Assembly (NCBI RefSeq): GCF_947500655.1
Contig: NZ_CANMSK010000007.1
Span: 62,001-126,000 of the forward strand
Length of the DNA: 64,000 bases
Reading direction: 5' to 3'
Origin: an uncultured Psychrosphaera sp.
Lineage (GTDB): Bacteria; Pseudomonadota; Gammaproteobacteria; Enterobacterales; Alteromonadaceae
Part shown: positions 36,701-45,491 of the stretch, in pieces
How positions within the stretch are numbered: the stretch's first letter is position 1
How the letters are laid out: each line of letters starts with the position of its first letter
The notes under the pieces: model-generated
What the model saw: the letters and a program-made list of their open reading frames with translations, nothing else
The model's database searches: none
Told to the model about the DNA's origin: nothing
Program-made: the position numbers and the translations under genes

Positions 36701-37048
36701 ATGAATTTTGAAAACTTAGAAGTTTGGAAACATTCAAAAACACTATCTTGCGACTTATATAAAGAATTAAAAAATTTACGCGATTACGGCTTTAAAGATC
36801 AAATTACTAGGTCTGGTTTGTCAGTGCCGAGTAATATAGCTGAAGGTATGACTAGGGAGTCTGAAAAAGAAAAATTTAGATTTTTGTCAATAGCCAAAGC
36901 ATCTTGTGCTGAATTAAGAACACAGATTTATATCGGAATTGATATTAACTATATTGACAAAGTTACTGGTGAAAAGTGGTTAGATTTAACTAGATTAATT
37001 GCTGCAATGATTGAAGGTTTAATGAAAAGAATACAAACTAATCCCTAA
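36701..37048 (+). CDS. Four-helix-bundle protein (S23 / 23S rRNA IVS protein family), copy 1
   Basis: 115 aa. Begins MNFENLEVWKHSKTLSCDLY and carries the family core RDYGFKDQITRSGLSVPSNIAEG, then KEKFRFLSIAKASCAELRTQIYIG. Free-standing relatives (including Avd of diversity-generating retroelements and proteins encoded in 23S rRNA intervening sequences) form basic nucleic-acid-binding helical bundles. Here it lies between repeat arms, upstream of cysD, with its own promoter-like leader. A second intact copy is at 38.3 kb and a 3' fragment at 42.2 kb. No reverse transcriptase or rRNA gene is nearby. Role unknown; probably the cargo of the repeat element and not part of sulfate metabolism. Confidence 0.9.
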   Translation: MNFENLEVWKHSKTLSCDLYKELKNLRDYGFKDQITRSGLSVPSNIAEGMTRESEKEKFRFLSIAKASCAELRTQIYIGIDINYIDKVTGEKWLDLTRLIAAMIEGLMKRIQTNP

Positions 37049-37059
37049 AGTCTTATAAT

Positions 37060-37117
37060 CTTCAAGCTTTTCAGCCTTAAAGCCTTCAAGCCTTATAGCC
37101 TTAAAGCTTTAGGCCCT
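37060..37117. repeat. Right repeat arm of four-helix-bundle element 1
   Basis: Runs of TTCAAGC, GCCTTAAA, GCCTTCAA and GCCTTATA, period about 8, all on the pyrimidine-poor strand complementary to the GGCTGGAAGG words left of the gene. Begins 11 bases after the stop codon. Together the arms enclose the ORF as an imperfect inverted repeat. Confidence 0.8.
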
Positions 37118-37232
37118 AATAACCAATTTGTATAGCTCTTTACGTTTTTTATAACTTAAATAGCATAAAGAGTTATAAAAACTTTTAAAATATTCGTGCA
37201 TAATACCCCAAATTATTTTGTTAGGAATGCTT

Positions 37233-38141
37233 GTGTCGCACAAAAATCTTACTCATTTAAAAAAACTAGAAGCTGAGTCTATTCACATTATGCGTGAAGT
37301 TGCGGCTGAATTCGATAATCCGGTTATGTTGTATTCAGTTGGTAAAGATTCTGCTGTTATGCTTCATTTGGCTCGTAAAGCCTTTTACCCTGCAAAAATC
37401 CCTTTTCCTTTATTACATGTCGATACGACTTGGAAGTTTAAGGAAATGATCGAATTTCGTGATCAAATGGCTGAGAAATATGGCTTTGAACTTTTGGTAC
37501 ACAAAAACCAAGAAGGTATTGATGCTGGAATCGGTCCTTTCACTCACGGTAGTGCTAAACATACCGACATCATGAAAACTCAAGGTTTAAAACAAGCGTT
37601 AAACGCCGGCGGTTATGATGCTGCTTTTGGTGGCGCTCGTCGTGATGAAGAGAAATCTCGCGCCAAAGAACGTGTTTATTCATTCCGTGATAAAAACCAT
37701 GCTTGGGATCCAAAGAAACAACGTCCTGAATTGTGGGATACCTACAACAGTAAAGTTGAGAAAGGCGAGAGCATCCGTGTTTTCCCATTGTCTAACTGGA
37801 CTGAATTAGATATTTGGCAATATATCTACTTAGAAAATATTGAAATTGTTCCTCTGTACTTAGCTGAAAAACGTCCAGTTGTTGAACGTGATGGCACTTT
37901 GATCATGGTTGATGATGAGCGTATGCCAATAGGCAAAGACGAAAAAGTAGAAATGAAATCAGTTCGTTTCCGTACATTAGGCTGTTACCCATTAACCGGC
38001 GCAGTTGAATCTACTGCTGCAACGTTACCTGAAATTATCCAGGAAATGCTTCTTACCAAAACTTCAGAACGACAAGGCCGAATGATAGACCATGACTCAT
38101 CTGGTAGCATGGAGAAGAAGAAGATGGAGGGGTATTTTTAA
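37233..38141 (+). CDS. cysD: Sulfate adenylyltransferase subunit 2
   Basis: ATP-sulfurylase catalytic subunit; with CysN makes adenosine 5'-phosphosulfate. Seen: [22 protein letters not shown], the PP-loop [33 protein letters not shown], the [16 protein letters not shown] motif and [13 protein letters not shown] at the end. A GTG start at 37233 is chosen: AGGA is 6 bases upstream, it gives 302 aa exactly as in E. coli, and the ATG at 37227 would sit inside the ribosome site. First gene of the sulfate cluster. Confidence 0.96.
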   Translation: MSHKNLTHLKKLEAESIHIMREVAAEFDNPVMLYSVGKDSAVMLHLARKAFYPAKIPFPLLHVDTTWKFKEMIEFRDQMAEKYGFELLVHKNQEGIDAGIGPFTHGSAKHTDIMKTQGLKQALNAGGYDAAFGGARRDEEKSRAKERVYSFRDKNHAWDPKKQRPELWDTYNSKVEKGESIRVFPLSNWTELDIWQYIYLENIEIVPLYLAEKRPVVERDGTLIMVDDERMPIGKDEKVEMKSVRFRTLGCYPLTGAVESTAATLPEIIQEMLLTKTSERQGRMIDHDSSGSMEKKKMEGYF

Positions 38142-38160
38142 AACCGGAGGTTTTAGAAAT

Positions 38161-38198
38161 CAGTTGTAAGCTGTAAGCTGTAAGCGGTAAGTTGTAAG
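38161..38198. repeat. Left heptad arm of four-helix-bundle element 2
   Basis: Five 7-bp units of form nnGTAAG at 38164-38198 (TTGTAAG, CTGTAAG, CTGTAAG, CGGTAAG, TTGTAAG), preceded by AAATCA. Complementary to the right arm at 38620-38654, which ends ..TTGATTTT, so even the outer ATCA is shared as an inverted repeat. Confidence 0.88.
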
Positions 38199-38229
38199 TG
38201 AAGCCAAAATTTAAACAGAGTTCCTAAAT

Positions 38230-38271
38230 TACACTATAATTATTTACCTAATTTTGGGAATGGTGTTTTTT
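38230..38271 (+). promoter_or_regulatory. Promoter-like leader of four-helix-bundle gene 2
   Basis: Carries the same 14-base block CACTATAATTATTT (38232-38245, TATAAT at 38235-38240) as copy 1 and a GGGAATGG ribosome site, although the flanking repeat arms of the two copies are of different types. Confidence 0.6.
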
Positions 38272-38610
38272 ATGAACTTTGAAAATTTAGATGTTTGGAA
38301 ACGTTCGGCTAGATTGTCAGCAGATATTTATAAAGCGACAGCGGAATTACGTGATTTCGGTTTTAGAGATCAGCTAACAAGGTCTGGGTTATCAGTTCCA
38401 AGTAATATAGCTGAAGGAATGAGTCGGGATAGCTTAAAAGAAAAAAGACGATTTTTAGATATAGCGCGTTCTTCTTTATCAGAAGCTAGAACGCAAATTT
38501 ATATTGGTATAGACATTTGTTATATACAAAAAGACTTAGGAGTAAAGTGGTTAGCTGAAACTAGAGAGTTGCATGCAATGCTAAACAGTTTGAAGAAAAC
38601 ACTTCTTTAA
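38272..38610 (+). CDS. Four-helix-bundle protein (S23 / IVS family), copy 2
   Basis: 112 aa, clearly paralogous to the copy at 36.7 kb: MNFENLDVWKRSARLSADIY, RDFGFRDQLTRSGLSVPSNI, AEGMSRDSLKEKRRFLDIAR, TQIYIGIDICYI; the C-terminal 15 residues differ most. Inserted between cysD and cysN, which are adjacent in most bacteria. ATG at 38272 chosen from alignment with copy 1; a TTG at 38254 is the ribosome-site region. Enclosed by TAAG-type heptad arms. Confidence 0.9.
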   Translation: MNFENLDVWKRSARLSADIYKATAELRDFGFRDQLTRSGLSVPSNIAEGMSRDSLKEKRRFLDIARSSLSEARTQIYIGIDICYIQKDLGVKWLAETRELHAMLNSLKKTLL

Positions 38611-38619
38611 ACTCAGTTG

Positions 38620-38654
38620 CTTACAACTTAAAACTTACGGCTTAAAGCTTGATT
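38620..38654. repeat. Right heptad arm of four-helix-bundle element 2
   Basis: Five heptads beginning CTT: CTTACAA, CTTAAAA, CTTACGG, CTTAAAG, CTTGATT. It starts 9 bases after the stop of copy 2 and ends 5 bases before the cysN ATG, taking the place where a ribosome site is expected. Confidence 0.88.
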
Positions 38655-38659
38655 TTGCG

Positions 38660-40078
38660 ATGATTGAAAACGAATTATTAAAAGCAGATATAGAAGAATA
38701 TTTAAAGCAACATGAAAACAAAGAGTTGTTGCGTTTTATTACCTGTGGCTCTGTGGATGACGGTAAGAGTACTTTGATTGGTCGCTTGTTGCATGACTCT
38801 AAAATGATCTTTGAAGATCAGTTAGCAGCGATAAAAAATGACTCAAAACGTTTTAATACCACAGATGGTGAAATTGATTTAGCCTTGTTGGTTGATGGTT
38901 TGCAATCTGAGCGTGAGCAGGGCATTACGATTGATGTTGCCTATCGTTATTTTGCTACCGATAAACGTAAGTTTATTATAGCGGATACGCCAGGACACGA
39001 ACAATACACTCGTAACATGGCAACCGGTGCATCTACTGCTGATTTAGCAATTATATTGATTGATGCGCGTTATGGCGTGCAAACGCAAACTCGTCGTCAC
39101 AGCTTTATTGCATCTTTACTTGGTTTAAGTAATGTTATTGTTGCTATTAATAAAATGGATTTAATGGACTTCTCAGAAGATGTTTTTGAAGACATTAAAA
39201 AGCAATATATGAAGTTGGCTGAAAGCTTAGAGCTTAAAAATATTCAGTTTGCGCCAATATCTGCTTTAAAAGGCGACAACGTTGTTACCCGTAGTGAGAA
39301 GTCACCTTGGTATCACGGCGAAACTTTAATGGAAATGTTAGAAAATACGCCAATTGCTGACTCATATAATTATGAAGATTTCAGACTTCCTGTTCAGTAT
39401 GTGAATCGTCCAAATCTAGATTTTAGAGGCTTTGCTGGCACTATTGCGTCAGGTATTGTTAGAGTTGGTGATGAGTTAACGGTATTGCCTTCAGGCCAGT
39501 CGTCTAAAGTAAAAGAGATTGTTACCTACGATGGAAATATTCCAGAAGCCCATGCTGCAATGTCGGTTACTTTAACCCTTGAAGATGAAATTGATATTAG
39601 CCGTGGTGATGTTTTAGTCCATTCTAATAACCAAGCGGAAGTGGCCAGTGATTTAGAAGTTAATGTTATTTGGATGGCAGAACAAGCTATGACTCCAAAC
39701 AAACAATATGACTTTAAGTTTGCTAGTAAAACTACACCAGGTGCATTTTCAAATATAGATTATACACTTGACGTAAATACCATGGCGCATGGTGAAGCGG
39801 TACATTTAAAACTAAATGAAATTGCTCGTTGCCAGTTAAGTTTGAACAATCAAATTGCGTTTGATAACTATAAAAAAGTAAAAGGCACAGGTTCTTTTAT
39901 TATCATAGACAGATTAACTAACGTAACCGTTGGTGCTGGGATGATAGTTAAAAAAGGCGCAACTGCAGCTAAAGTTTCAGGTGGTAATATCTCAGAGTTT
40001 GAAATAGAGTTTAACGCTCTAGTTCGTAAACACTTCCCACATTGGGAAGCAAAAGATATTAGTGGGTTGTTTAAGTAA
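38660..40078 (+). CDS. cysN: Sulfate adenylyltransferase subunit 1 (GTPase)
   Basis: 472-aa elongation-factor-like GTPase that drives ATP sulfurylase. G1 CGSVDDGKSTLIGRLLHD, REQGITIDVAYRYF (G2), IADTPGHEQYTRNMATGAS (G3) and AINKMDLMDF (G4) are intact; no APS-kinase domain is fused at the C-terminus (cysC is separate at 42.3 kb). Length equals E. coli CysN (475). No Shine-Dalgarno sequence is visible before the ATG because the repeat arm of the inserted element ends just 5 bases upstream. Confidence 0.96.
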   Translation: MIENELLKADIEEYLKQHENKELLRFITCGSVDDGKSTLIGRLLHDSKMIFEDQLAAIKNDSKRFNTTDGEIDLALLVDGLQSEREQGITIDVAYRYFATDKRKFIIADTPGHEQYTRNMATGASTADLAIILIDARYGVQTQTRRHSFIASLLGLSNVIVAINKMDLMDFSEDVFEDIKKQYMKLAESLELKNIQFAPISALKGDNVVTRSEKSPWYHGETLMEMLENTPIADSYNYEDFRLPVQYVNRPNLDFRGFAGTIASGIVRVGDELTVLPSGQSSKVKEIVTYDGNIPEAHAAMSVTLTLEDEIDISRGDVLVHSNNQAEVASDLEVNVIWMAEQAMTPNKQYDFKFASKTTPGAFSNIDYTLDVNTMAHGEAVHLKLNEIARCQLSLNNQIAFDNYKKVKGTGSFIIIDRLTNVTVGAGMIVKKGATAAKVSGGNISEFEIEFNALVRKHFPHWEAKDISGLFK

Positions 40079-40083
40079 AAGCA

Positions 40084-40239
<156 letters not shown>

Positions 40240-40258
40240 TGATATTTAGGGATCTTTT

Positions 40259-41995
40259 TTGAATCTTGACATGATATTAATGGTACTCATTTTTGTGGGT
40301 ACCATTTTCACATTAATAAAATACCAACAAAAGTCGGGTTTGATTTTTGGTGTTGCTTTTGTTGCGACTTATTTAACAAATAATATTTCAGATCAACAAG
40401 TTATCGAAAGCTTTTCTAACCAAGGTTTGTTGATCTTAATATTATTAATGACCTGCTCAGTGGCAATTGAAAAGACATCTTTAATTCGCTGGATCACGGG
40501 TAAAATAGAAGGGCGTTCGTATTTCATTAGTTGGTTAAAATTGTTTTTGTCTACCGCTATTGGCTCTGCATTTTTAAATAATACCGCCGTGGTTTCAACC
40601 ATGATCTCGCCGGTTCGCAATAACTCTACGATTCCTGCTAGTAAATTATTATTGCCTTTATCATACGCTGCCATTTTAGGTGGTACGTTAACTTTAATAG
40701 GTACATCTACCAACTTGATTGTTAACAGTATGTTGACGGAATCTGGCCATCAAGGATTTCACTTCTTTAGTTTTACTTTAGTTGGGCTGTTTGCCTTTGT
40801 TATTACCAGCTTTGTTATCTACTTTGTATCAACAAGATTACCCACTATAAAAGCTACTAAACAAGATTTTCAGTGTTATTTGTTAAATGCCAAAGTATTG
40901 GAACATTCAAGCTTGATTGGAAAGTCGGTAACGGATGCAGGCTTAAGACATTTGGATTCACTATTTTTGGTGGAAATAAGCCGTCAAAATAAAGTGATCT
41001 CACCAATTTCGCCTAATGAGTTAGTCAAAGCCAATGACAGGTTAGTATTCAGTGGTGATGTACGTCAGGTTTCACAAATTAAACAATTCGATGGTATTGA
41101 AATTGTAGTGGATTCTAATTCTGTTTCAGTTGAAAATATGACTGAAGTGGTTGTGCGTCCAGATAGTGATTTACTTAATAAAACCCTAAAACAAGCAGAC
41201 TTTCGTTCTAAATTTAATGCTGCTGTAATTGCTTTTAAACGAGACGGTGAAGCGTTAAGTGGTAAATTAGGTGAAATTAAAATAAATGCAGGTGACTATT
41301 TAGTACTAGTCACAGGGCATGACTTTGCCAAACGCCAAAATGTAAAAAAGAACTTTATTACCTTAAGTGGTGTTGAGCCAAACCACAAACTCACAGGCAA
41401 AAAACAAAGCCTTGCTATAGGTGGATTTTTAACGGCAATTTTATTGTCAGCGATTGGTGTGGTGAGCTTGTTTAAAGCCTTAGTTATTTTGTTTGGCTTG
41501 TTAATGTTCACTGGTTGTTTGAACTTCCAAGATATAAAACAACGTTTGCCATTTAATATTTGGCTAATAGTCGGCTCAGCCATTGCGCTATCGCACGGGC
41601 TCGGTAATACAGGTGTATTATCTTATGTCACATCACTTATTAGTTTAGATTTAACCTTAGATAATGCCTTTATGTTTTTGATTGGTATTTATCTAGTGAC
41701 CTTAATATTGACTGAATTAGTCACAAATAACGCCGCAGCCGCATTAATGTTCCCACTAGCTTATAGTATTCCGCTATTTTATGGCATAGAGCCAATGCCA
41801 TTTATATTGGCCGTTGCTTTTGCCGCTAGCTCAAGTTTTATCAGCCCATACGGCTACCAAACAAACTTAATGGTATTTAACGCCGGGCATTATAAATTGA
41901 TGGACTTTGTTCGGGCAGGCGTACCGGTATCAATAACATTTACAACATCGGTGTTGTACGCCATTTATTTGTTTTATCCGATTGTTAAGATATAG
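40259..41995 (+). CDS. SLC13-family permease with RCK_C domains, probable sulfate transporter
   Basis: 578-aa membrane protein. Membrane blocks at about residues 1-195 and 385-578 with AFLNNTAVVSTMISPVRN, LGGTLTLIGTSTNLIVNSML and TELVTNNAAAALMFPLAYSI (paired SLC13/DASS NT motifs); between them two TrkA-C/RCK_C domains (VTDAGLRHLDSLFLVEISR, ADFRSKFNAAVIAFKRDGEA). Placed between cysN and cysC, so sulfate uptake is the likely role, as in other marine gammaproteobacteria. TTG start at 40259 is favoured because AGGGA lies 6 bases before it and 18 from the next ATG. Confidence 0.9.
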   Translation: MNLDMILMVLIFVGTIFTLIKYQQKSGLIFGVAFVATYLTNNISDQQVIESFSNQGLLILILLMTCSVAIEKTSLIRWITGKIEGRSYFISWLKLFLSTAIGSAFLNNTAVVSTMISPVRNNSTIPASKLLLPLSYAAILGGTLTLIGTSTNLIVNSMLTESGHQGFHFFSFTLVGLFAFVITSFVIYFVSTRLPTIKATKQDFQCYLLNAKVLEHSSLIGKSVTDAGLRHLDSLFLVEISRQNKVISPISPNELVKANDRLVFSGDVRQVSQIKQFDGIEIVVDSNSVSVENMTEVVVRPDSDLLNKTLKQADFRSKFNAAVIAFKRDGEALSGKLGEIKINAGDYLVLVTGHDFAKRQNVKKNFITLSGVEPNHKLTGKKQSLAIGGFLTAILLSAIGVVSLFKALVILFGLLMFTGCLNFQDIKQRLPFNIWLIVGSAIALSHGLGNTGVLSYVTSLISLDLTLDNAFMFLIGIYLVTLILTELVTNNAAAALMFPLAYSIPLFYGIEPMPFILAVAFAASSSFISPYGYQTNLMVFNAGHYKLMDFVRAGVPVSITFTTSVLYAIYLFYPIVKI

Positions 41996-42170
41996 CGACG
42001 AGTTTTGAGAAGCGAGTTGCGAGCGCAACAATTACGGGGGACGAGCAAAAAGCTTTAGGGCTGGAAGGCTGGAAAGTAAAGAAAGCTGGAGGGTTTTAAG
42101 GCGAGAAGGCTGGAAAGTAATAGAAGCGGTAGGGCTTTATAGCCTTAAACCCTTAAACTTCTCAGCCTTA
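41996..42170. repeat. Composite repeat region left of the four-helix-bundle remnant
   Basis: Begins at the permease stop with GCGAG-type words (GACGAG, AAGCGAGTTGCGAGCGC), then changes at about 42050 to GGCTGGAAGG words (AGGGCTGGAAGGCTGGAAAG; TAGAAGCGGTAGGGCTTTA as at 36.5 kb) and ends with the complementary AGCCTTAAACCCTTAAAC and TCAGCCTTAAA. Both repeat classes are thus joined in one gap. Confidence 0.8.
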
Positions 42171-42171
42171 A

Positions 42172-42273
42172 AACTATATTGACAAATTTACTGGTGAAAA
42201 GTGGTTAAATTTAACTAGATTAATTGCTGCAATGATTGAATGTTTAATGAAAAGAATACAAACTAATTTGTAA
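42172..42273 (+). pseudogene. 3' remnant of a four-helix-bundle gene
   Basis: These 102 bases match 36947-37048 of copy 1 at 96 positions by my count. The frame is still open (YIDKFTGEKWLNLTRLIAAM then IECLMKRIQTNL and stop) but has no start, promoter block or conserved core. Left junction is within a CAGCCTTAAA repeat unit, so the 5' two thirds were lost by recombination in the repeats. The right side continues with GCCTTAAA units. Confidence 0.9.
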
Positions 42274-42312
42274 AGCCTTAAAGCCTTAAAGCCTTAAAGC
42301 CTTACAACTTAC
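42273..42312. repeat. Right octad arm of the remnant element
   Basis: Four GCCTTAAA-type units (period 8) followed by ACAACTTACAACT, starting at the stop codon of the remnant and ending 15 bases before the cysC start. Confidence 0.85.
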
Positions 42313-42326
42313 AACTGGAACATCCT

Positions 42327-42934
42327 ATGTCTCAAAAACAAAAAACTGAAAATGTGGTTTGGCATAACCAAGTAGTTACGTCAGAACAAAGAGAAGAACA
42401 TAAAGGTCATAAGCCTTGCGTACTTTGGTATACAGGTCTTAGTGGCTCTGGGAAGTCAACTATTGCTAATGCCGTAGATAAAAAACTGTTTGAATTAGGT
42501 GTCCATACTTATTTGTTAGACGGTGACAATGTTCGTCATGGTTTAAATGGTGATTTAACCTTTTCAGATAAAGACAGAGTTGAAAATATTCGTCGTATCG
42601 GTGAGGTTTCAAAGCTGTTTGTTGAAGCTGGACTTGTTGTTTCTACTGCCTTTATTTCTCCATTTCAATCCGACCGTGATATGGCCAGAGACCTAGTTAG
42701 TAACGAGCAATTTATCGAAGTGTTTGTGGACACGCCAATTGAAGTGTGTGAACAACGAGATCCAAAAGGCCTATATAAAAAAGCCCGTTCAGGTGAAATT
42801 AAAAATTTCACAGGCATAGACTCTACCTACGAAGCGCCAACCGTTGCAGAAGTACATTTGAAAACTGCAGAACAAAGCATTGAGCAGTGTGTAGATTTGG
42901 TTGTTGGGTATTTGAAAGAGAAAGGGATAATCAA

Positions 42935-42941
<7 letters not shown>
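42327..42941 (+). CDS. cysC: Adenylylsulfate kinase
   Basis: 204-aa APS kinase that makes PAPS. P-loop [20 protein letters not shown], the [21 protein letters not shown] block, [19 protein letters not shown], and [17 protein letters not shown], then [19 protein letters not shown]; all as in E. coli CysC (201 aa). TGGAAC provides a ribosome site between the repeat arm and the ATG. Stop codon TAG lies in the first unit of the next repeat element. Confidence 0.97.
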
Positions 42942-43128
<187 letters not shown>

Positions 43129-43137
43129 AAGAAATTT

Positions 43138-44100
43138 ATGACTTACTACGATGTATTTAACGGTGACGCTGATGGGATTTTATCTCTTGTCCAGTTGCGC
43201 CAAGTTCAGCCTAGACAATCAATTTTAATCACAGGTGTTAAACGTGATATCGACTTGTTAAAACAGGTGCCTGTTGATAACAATGACAAAAATATCACAG
43301 TGCTTGATGTGTCTATGGAAAAGAATGCGCAAGCATTACAAGCTCAATTAAGCAATGGGGCTGTAATCACGTATGCAGATCATCATCGCTCTGGTGATAT
43401 TCCACAACACGTAAATTTAAACGCTAATATAGACTTAGACGCCAATACCTGTACGGCTTTGATTGTTGATAAGCTACTTAACTGTGCTAAGCATGATTGG
43501 GCAATAGCCGCAGCTTATGGTGATAATTTAATATCGGTTGCAGATGGGCTTGCACAAACCGCTAATTTGTCTGAGTCACAAGCTGAGCAGCTTAAAGAGC
43601 TAGGTACACTCGTTAATTATAATGGTTACGGTGAGTCGTTAAGCGACCTTCATTTTGAGCCTGCACAGTTGTTTAATATGTTAGTTCAATATCCATCTCC
43701 GTTTGATTGCATTAACGATAATGACTCACCATTTCATTTATTAAAAGATGCTTATCAAACAGACTTAAATAAAGCACAAAGCGCCGTTGTACTTAATGAT
43801 GACGATACTCTATTAGCTTTAGAACTTGCAGATGCGCCCTGGGCTAGACGCATTAGCGGAGTTTACGGTAATCAATTAGCTAACGACAATCCTGATAAAG
43901 CGATATTGATCATAACTAAAAATAATGACGGCAGTTACAGAGTCAGTTTACGTGCCCCTATTAATAATAAACAAGGTGCTGGTGACATTTGCAGTCAGTT
44001 TGAAACTGGTGGAGGGCGCGCAGCAGCTGCTGGTATTAATAATCTTCCACAAGCTGAACTGAAAACCCTGTTTGAAATTGTTGGTCGTTGTTACGGTTAG
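43138..44100 (+). CDS. DHH-family phosphoesterase-like protein
   Basis: 320 aa from the ATG at 43138 (MTYYDVFNGDADGILSLVQL). Asp10 and Asp12 in FNGDADG, the ITYADHHRSGD motif (Asp81-His82-His83) and the C-terminal GGGRAAAAGINNLP (DHHA1-like) identify the DHH/DHHA1 superfamily, which includes RecJ, nanoRNases and pAp phosphatases. Next to cysC a role in removing 3'-phosphoadenosine 5'-phosphate (by-product of PAPS use) would make sense but is inference. The open frame extends upstream through the heptad array as LTAYGLR repeats; this is not counted as protein. No clear ribosome site. Confidence 0.85.
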   Translation: MTYYDVFNGDADGILSLVQLRQVQPRQSILITGVKRDIDLLKQVPVDNNDKNITVLDVSMEKNAQALQAQLSNGAVITYADHHRSGDIPQHVNLNANIDLDANTCTALIVDKLLNCAKHDWAIAAAYGDNLISVADGLAQTANLSESQAEQLKELGTLVNYNGYGESLSDLHFEPAQLFNMLVQYPSPFDCINDNDSPFHLLKDAYQTDLNKAQSAVVLNDDDTLLALELADAPWARRISGVYGNQLANDNPDKAILIITKNNDGSYRVSLRAPINNKQGAGDICSQFETGGGRAAAAGINNLPQAELKTLFEIVGRCYG

Positions 44101-44194
44101 AAAGGCATGATTAATTATTTATTGTGCATTCTATGTTTGTCCCAGCTCTAGAAAGTTTATATACTTAACTATCTCAGAATTTTATGGATAAATG

Positions 44195-45220
44195 ATGAAA
44201 GTATTAGTCACTGGCGGCGCAGGTTATATAGGTTCTCATACAGCATTAGAATTATTACATGCTGGGCATGAAGTTGTCGTAATTGATAATTTATGTAATT
44301 CTTCCTTAGAGTCATTAAAACGAGTGGAGTTATTAACAAATAAAACGATTACGTTTTATCAAGTTGATATTCGGGACGGTGATGAAATAAGTAATGTATT
44401 AGCACAACATCCTGATATTAATGCGACTATTCATTTTGCCGCATTAAAAGCTGTCGGCGAGTCCACTCAAATCCCTCTCAAGTACTATCAAAATAATGTA
44501 TACGGTACGCTTACTTTATTAGAAGCTCTACAAAAAGCCAAAATAACAAATTTTGTATTTAGCTCTTCAGCGACAGTATATGGTGAAGAAGCTCCAGTTC
44601 CGTACGTAGAAACATTAAAAACCGGTATACCTTCTAGTGCTTATGGTAAGTCAAAGCTAATGATTGAGCAGATTTTGTCGGACCTAGTGAAAAGTGATCC
44701 ATCGTTTAAAGTCGCTTGTTTGAGATATTTTAATCCTATAGGTGCCCATGAAAGTGGCATGATTGGAGAAGACCCTAATGGAATTCCGAACAATTTAATG
44801 CCATTCGTTGCACAAGTTGCGGTGGGGAAAAGAGACAAGTTATCAATATTTGGTAATGATTATCCAACTAACGACGGGACCTGTGAACGAGATTATCTTC
44901 ACGTAGTTGATTTAGCTCACGGTCATGTGAAAGCATTAGAGTGGTTAGAGAAACAGTCTAATGGCATATGTGAAGCTTTTAATTTAGGCACTGGAAACCC
45001 GTTGTCAGTCTTGGAAATTGTAAATGAATTTTCTAAAGTAACTAACGTTAATATTCCCTATGAATATGCACCTCAGCGCGAAGGCGATTTACCAGCTTTT
45101 TGGGCTAATGCAGACAAAGCCAAAGTAGAGCTAAACTGGACCGCTGATAAATCCCTAGAAGATATGATGAAAGACACATGGCATTGGCAGTCATCTAATC
45201 CTCAAGGGTATGGGAAGTAA
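44195..45220 (+). CDS. galE: UDP-glucose 4-epimerase
   Basis: Interconverts UDP-glucose and UDP-galactose (and possibly the GlcNAc pair). MKVLVTGGAGYIGSHTALEL nucleotide site, FSSSATVYGE (Ser) and SAYGKSKLMIEQIL (YxxxK), CLRYFNPIGAHESGMIGEDP, GTCERDYLHVVDL, and FNLGTGNPLSVLE. 341 aa, as in E. coli (338). The second of two adjacent ATGs is chosen because GGA is 6 bases before it. Confidence 0.95.
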   Translation: MKVLVTGGAGYIGSHTALELLHAGHEVVVIDNLCNSSLESLKRVELLTNKTITFYQVDIRDGDEISNVLAQHPDINATIHFAALKAVGESTQIPLKYYQNNVYGTLTLLEALQKAKITNFVFSSSATVYGEEAPVPYVETLKTGIPSSAYGKSKLMIEQILSDLVKSDPSFKVACLRYFNPIGAHESGMIGEDPNGIPNNLMPFVAQVAVGKRDKLSIFGNDYPTNDGTCERDYLHVVDLAHGHVKALEWLEKQSNGICEAFNLGTGNPLSVLEIVNEFSKVTNVNIPYEYAPQREGDLPAFWANADKAKVELNWTADKSLEDMMKDTWHWQSSNPQGYGK

Positions 45221-45368
45221 AGCTATAACTAGATTATCAGCTGTGAAATTATAACTAGTTGAACAATTAATTTACAATCTAACTTTTGATATAAGTTACC
45301 TGAAACTAAATTGACAGTGTTTTATATTTAAAGCTTCTTATTAAGTAATTAAGGAAATATCTTATTAG

Positions 45369-45386
45369 TTCAATTTATAAATTGAA
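45369..45386. repeat. 18-bp perfect palindrome upstream of the UDP-glucuronate epimerase gene
   Basis: TTCAATTTATAAATTGAA, self-complementary over its full length, in the 271-base gap between galE and the next gene, 105 bases before that start. May be a regulator site; AT-only content makes chance occurrence possible. Nothing else stands out in this gap. Confidence 0.5.
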
Positions 45387-45491
45387 TCTGCTCTTATTAG
45401 ATAGAAAAAGTGAATTAAATTTACGTTTCCTATTCATCTTTAACCTAATTCCATTTACTATTCACACACATTTATAATATTCGGATTTAGA

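Noticed and set aside
36701..37048. Four-helix-bundle gene as part of an rRNA intervening sequence
   Set aside because: No 23S rRNA sequence surrounds it; neighbours are protein genes.
38140..38156. Terminator after cysD (AAAACC/GGTTTT stem)
   Set aside because: Short stem with no T-run; at best a minor structure before the heptad arm.
36701..38610. Four-helix-bundle genes as Avd of a diversity-generating retroelement
   Set aside because: No reverse transcriptase, template repeat or variable repeat was seen in the window.
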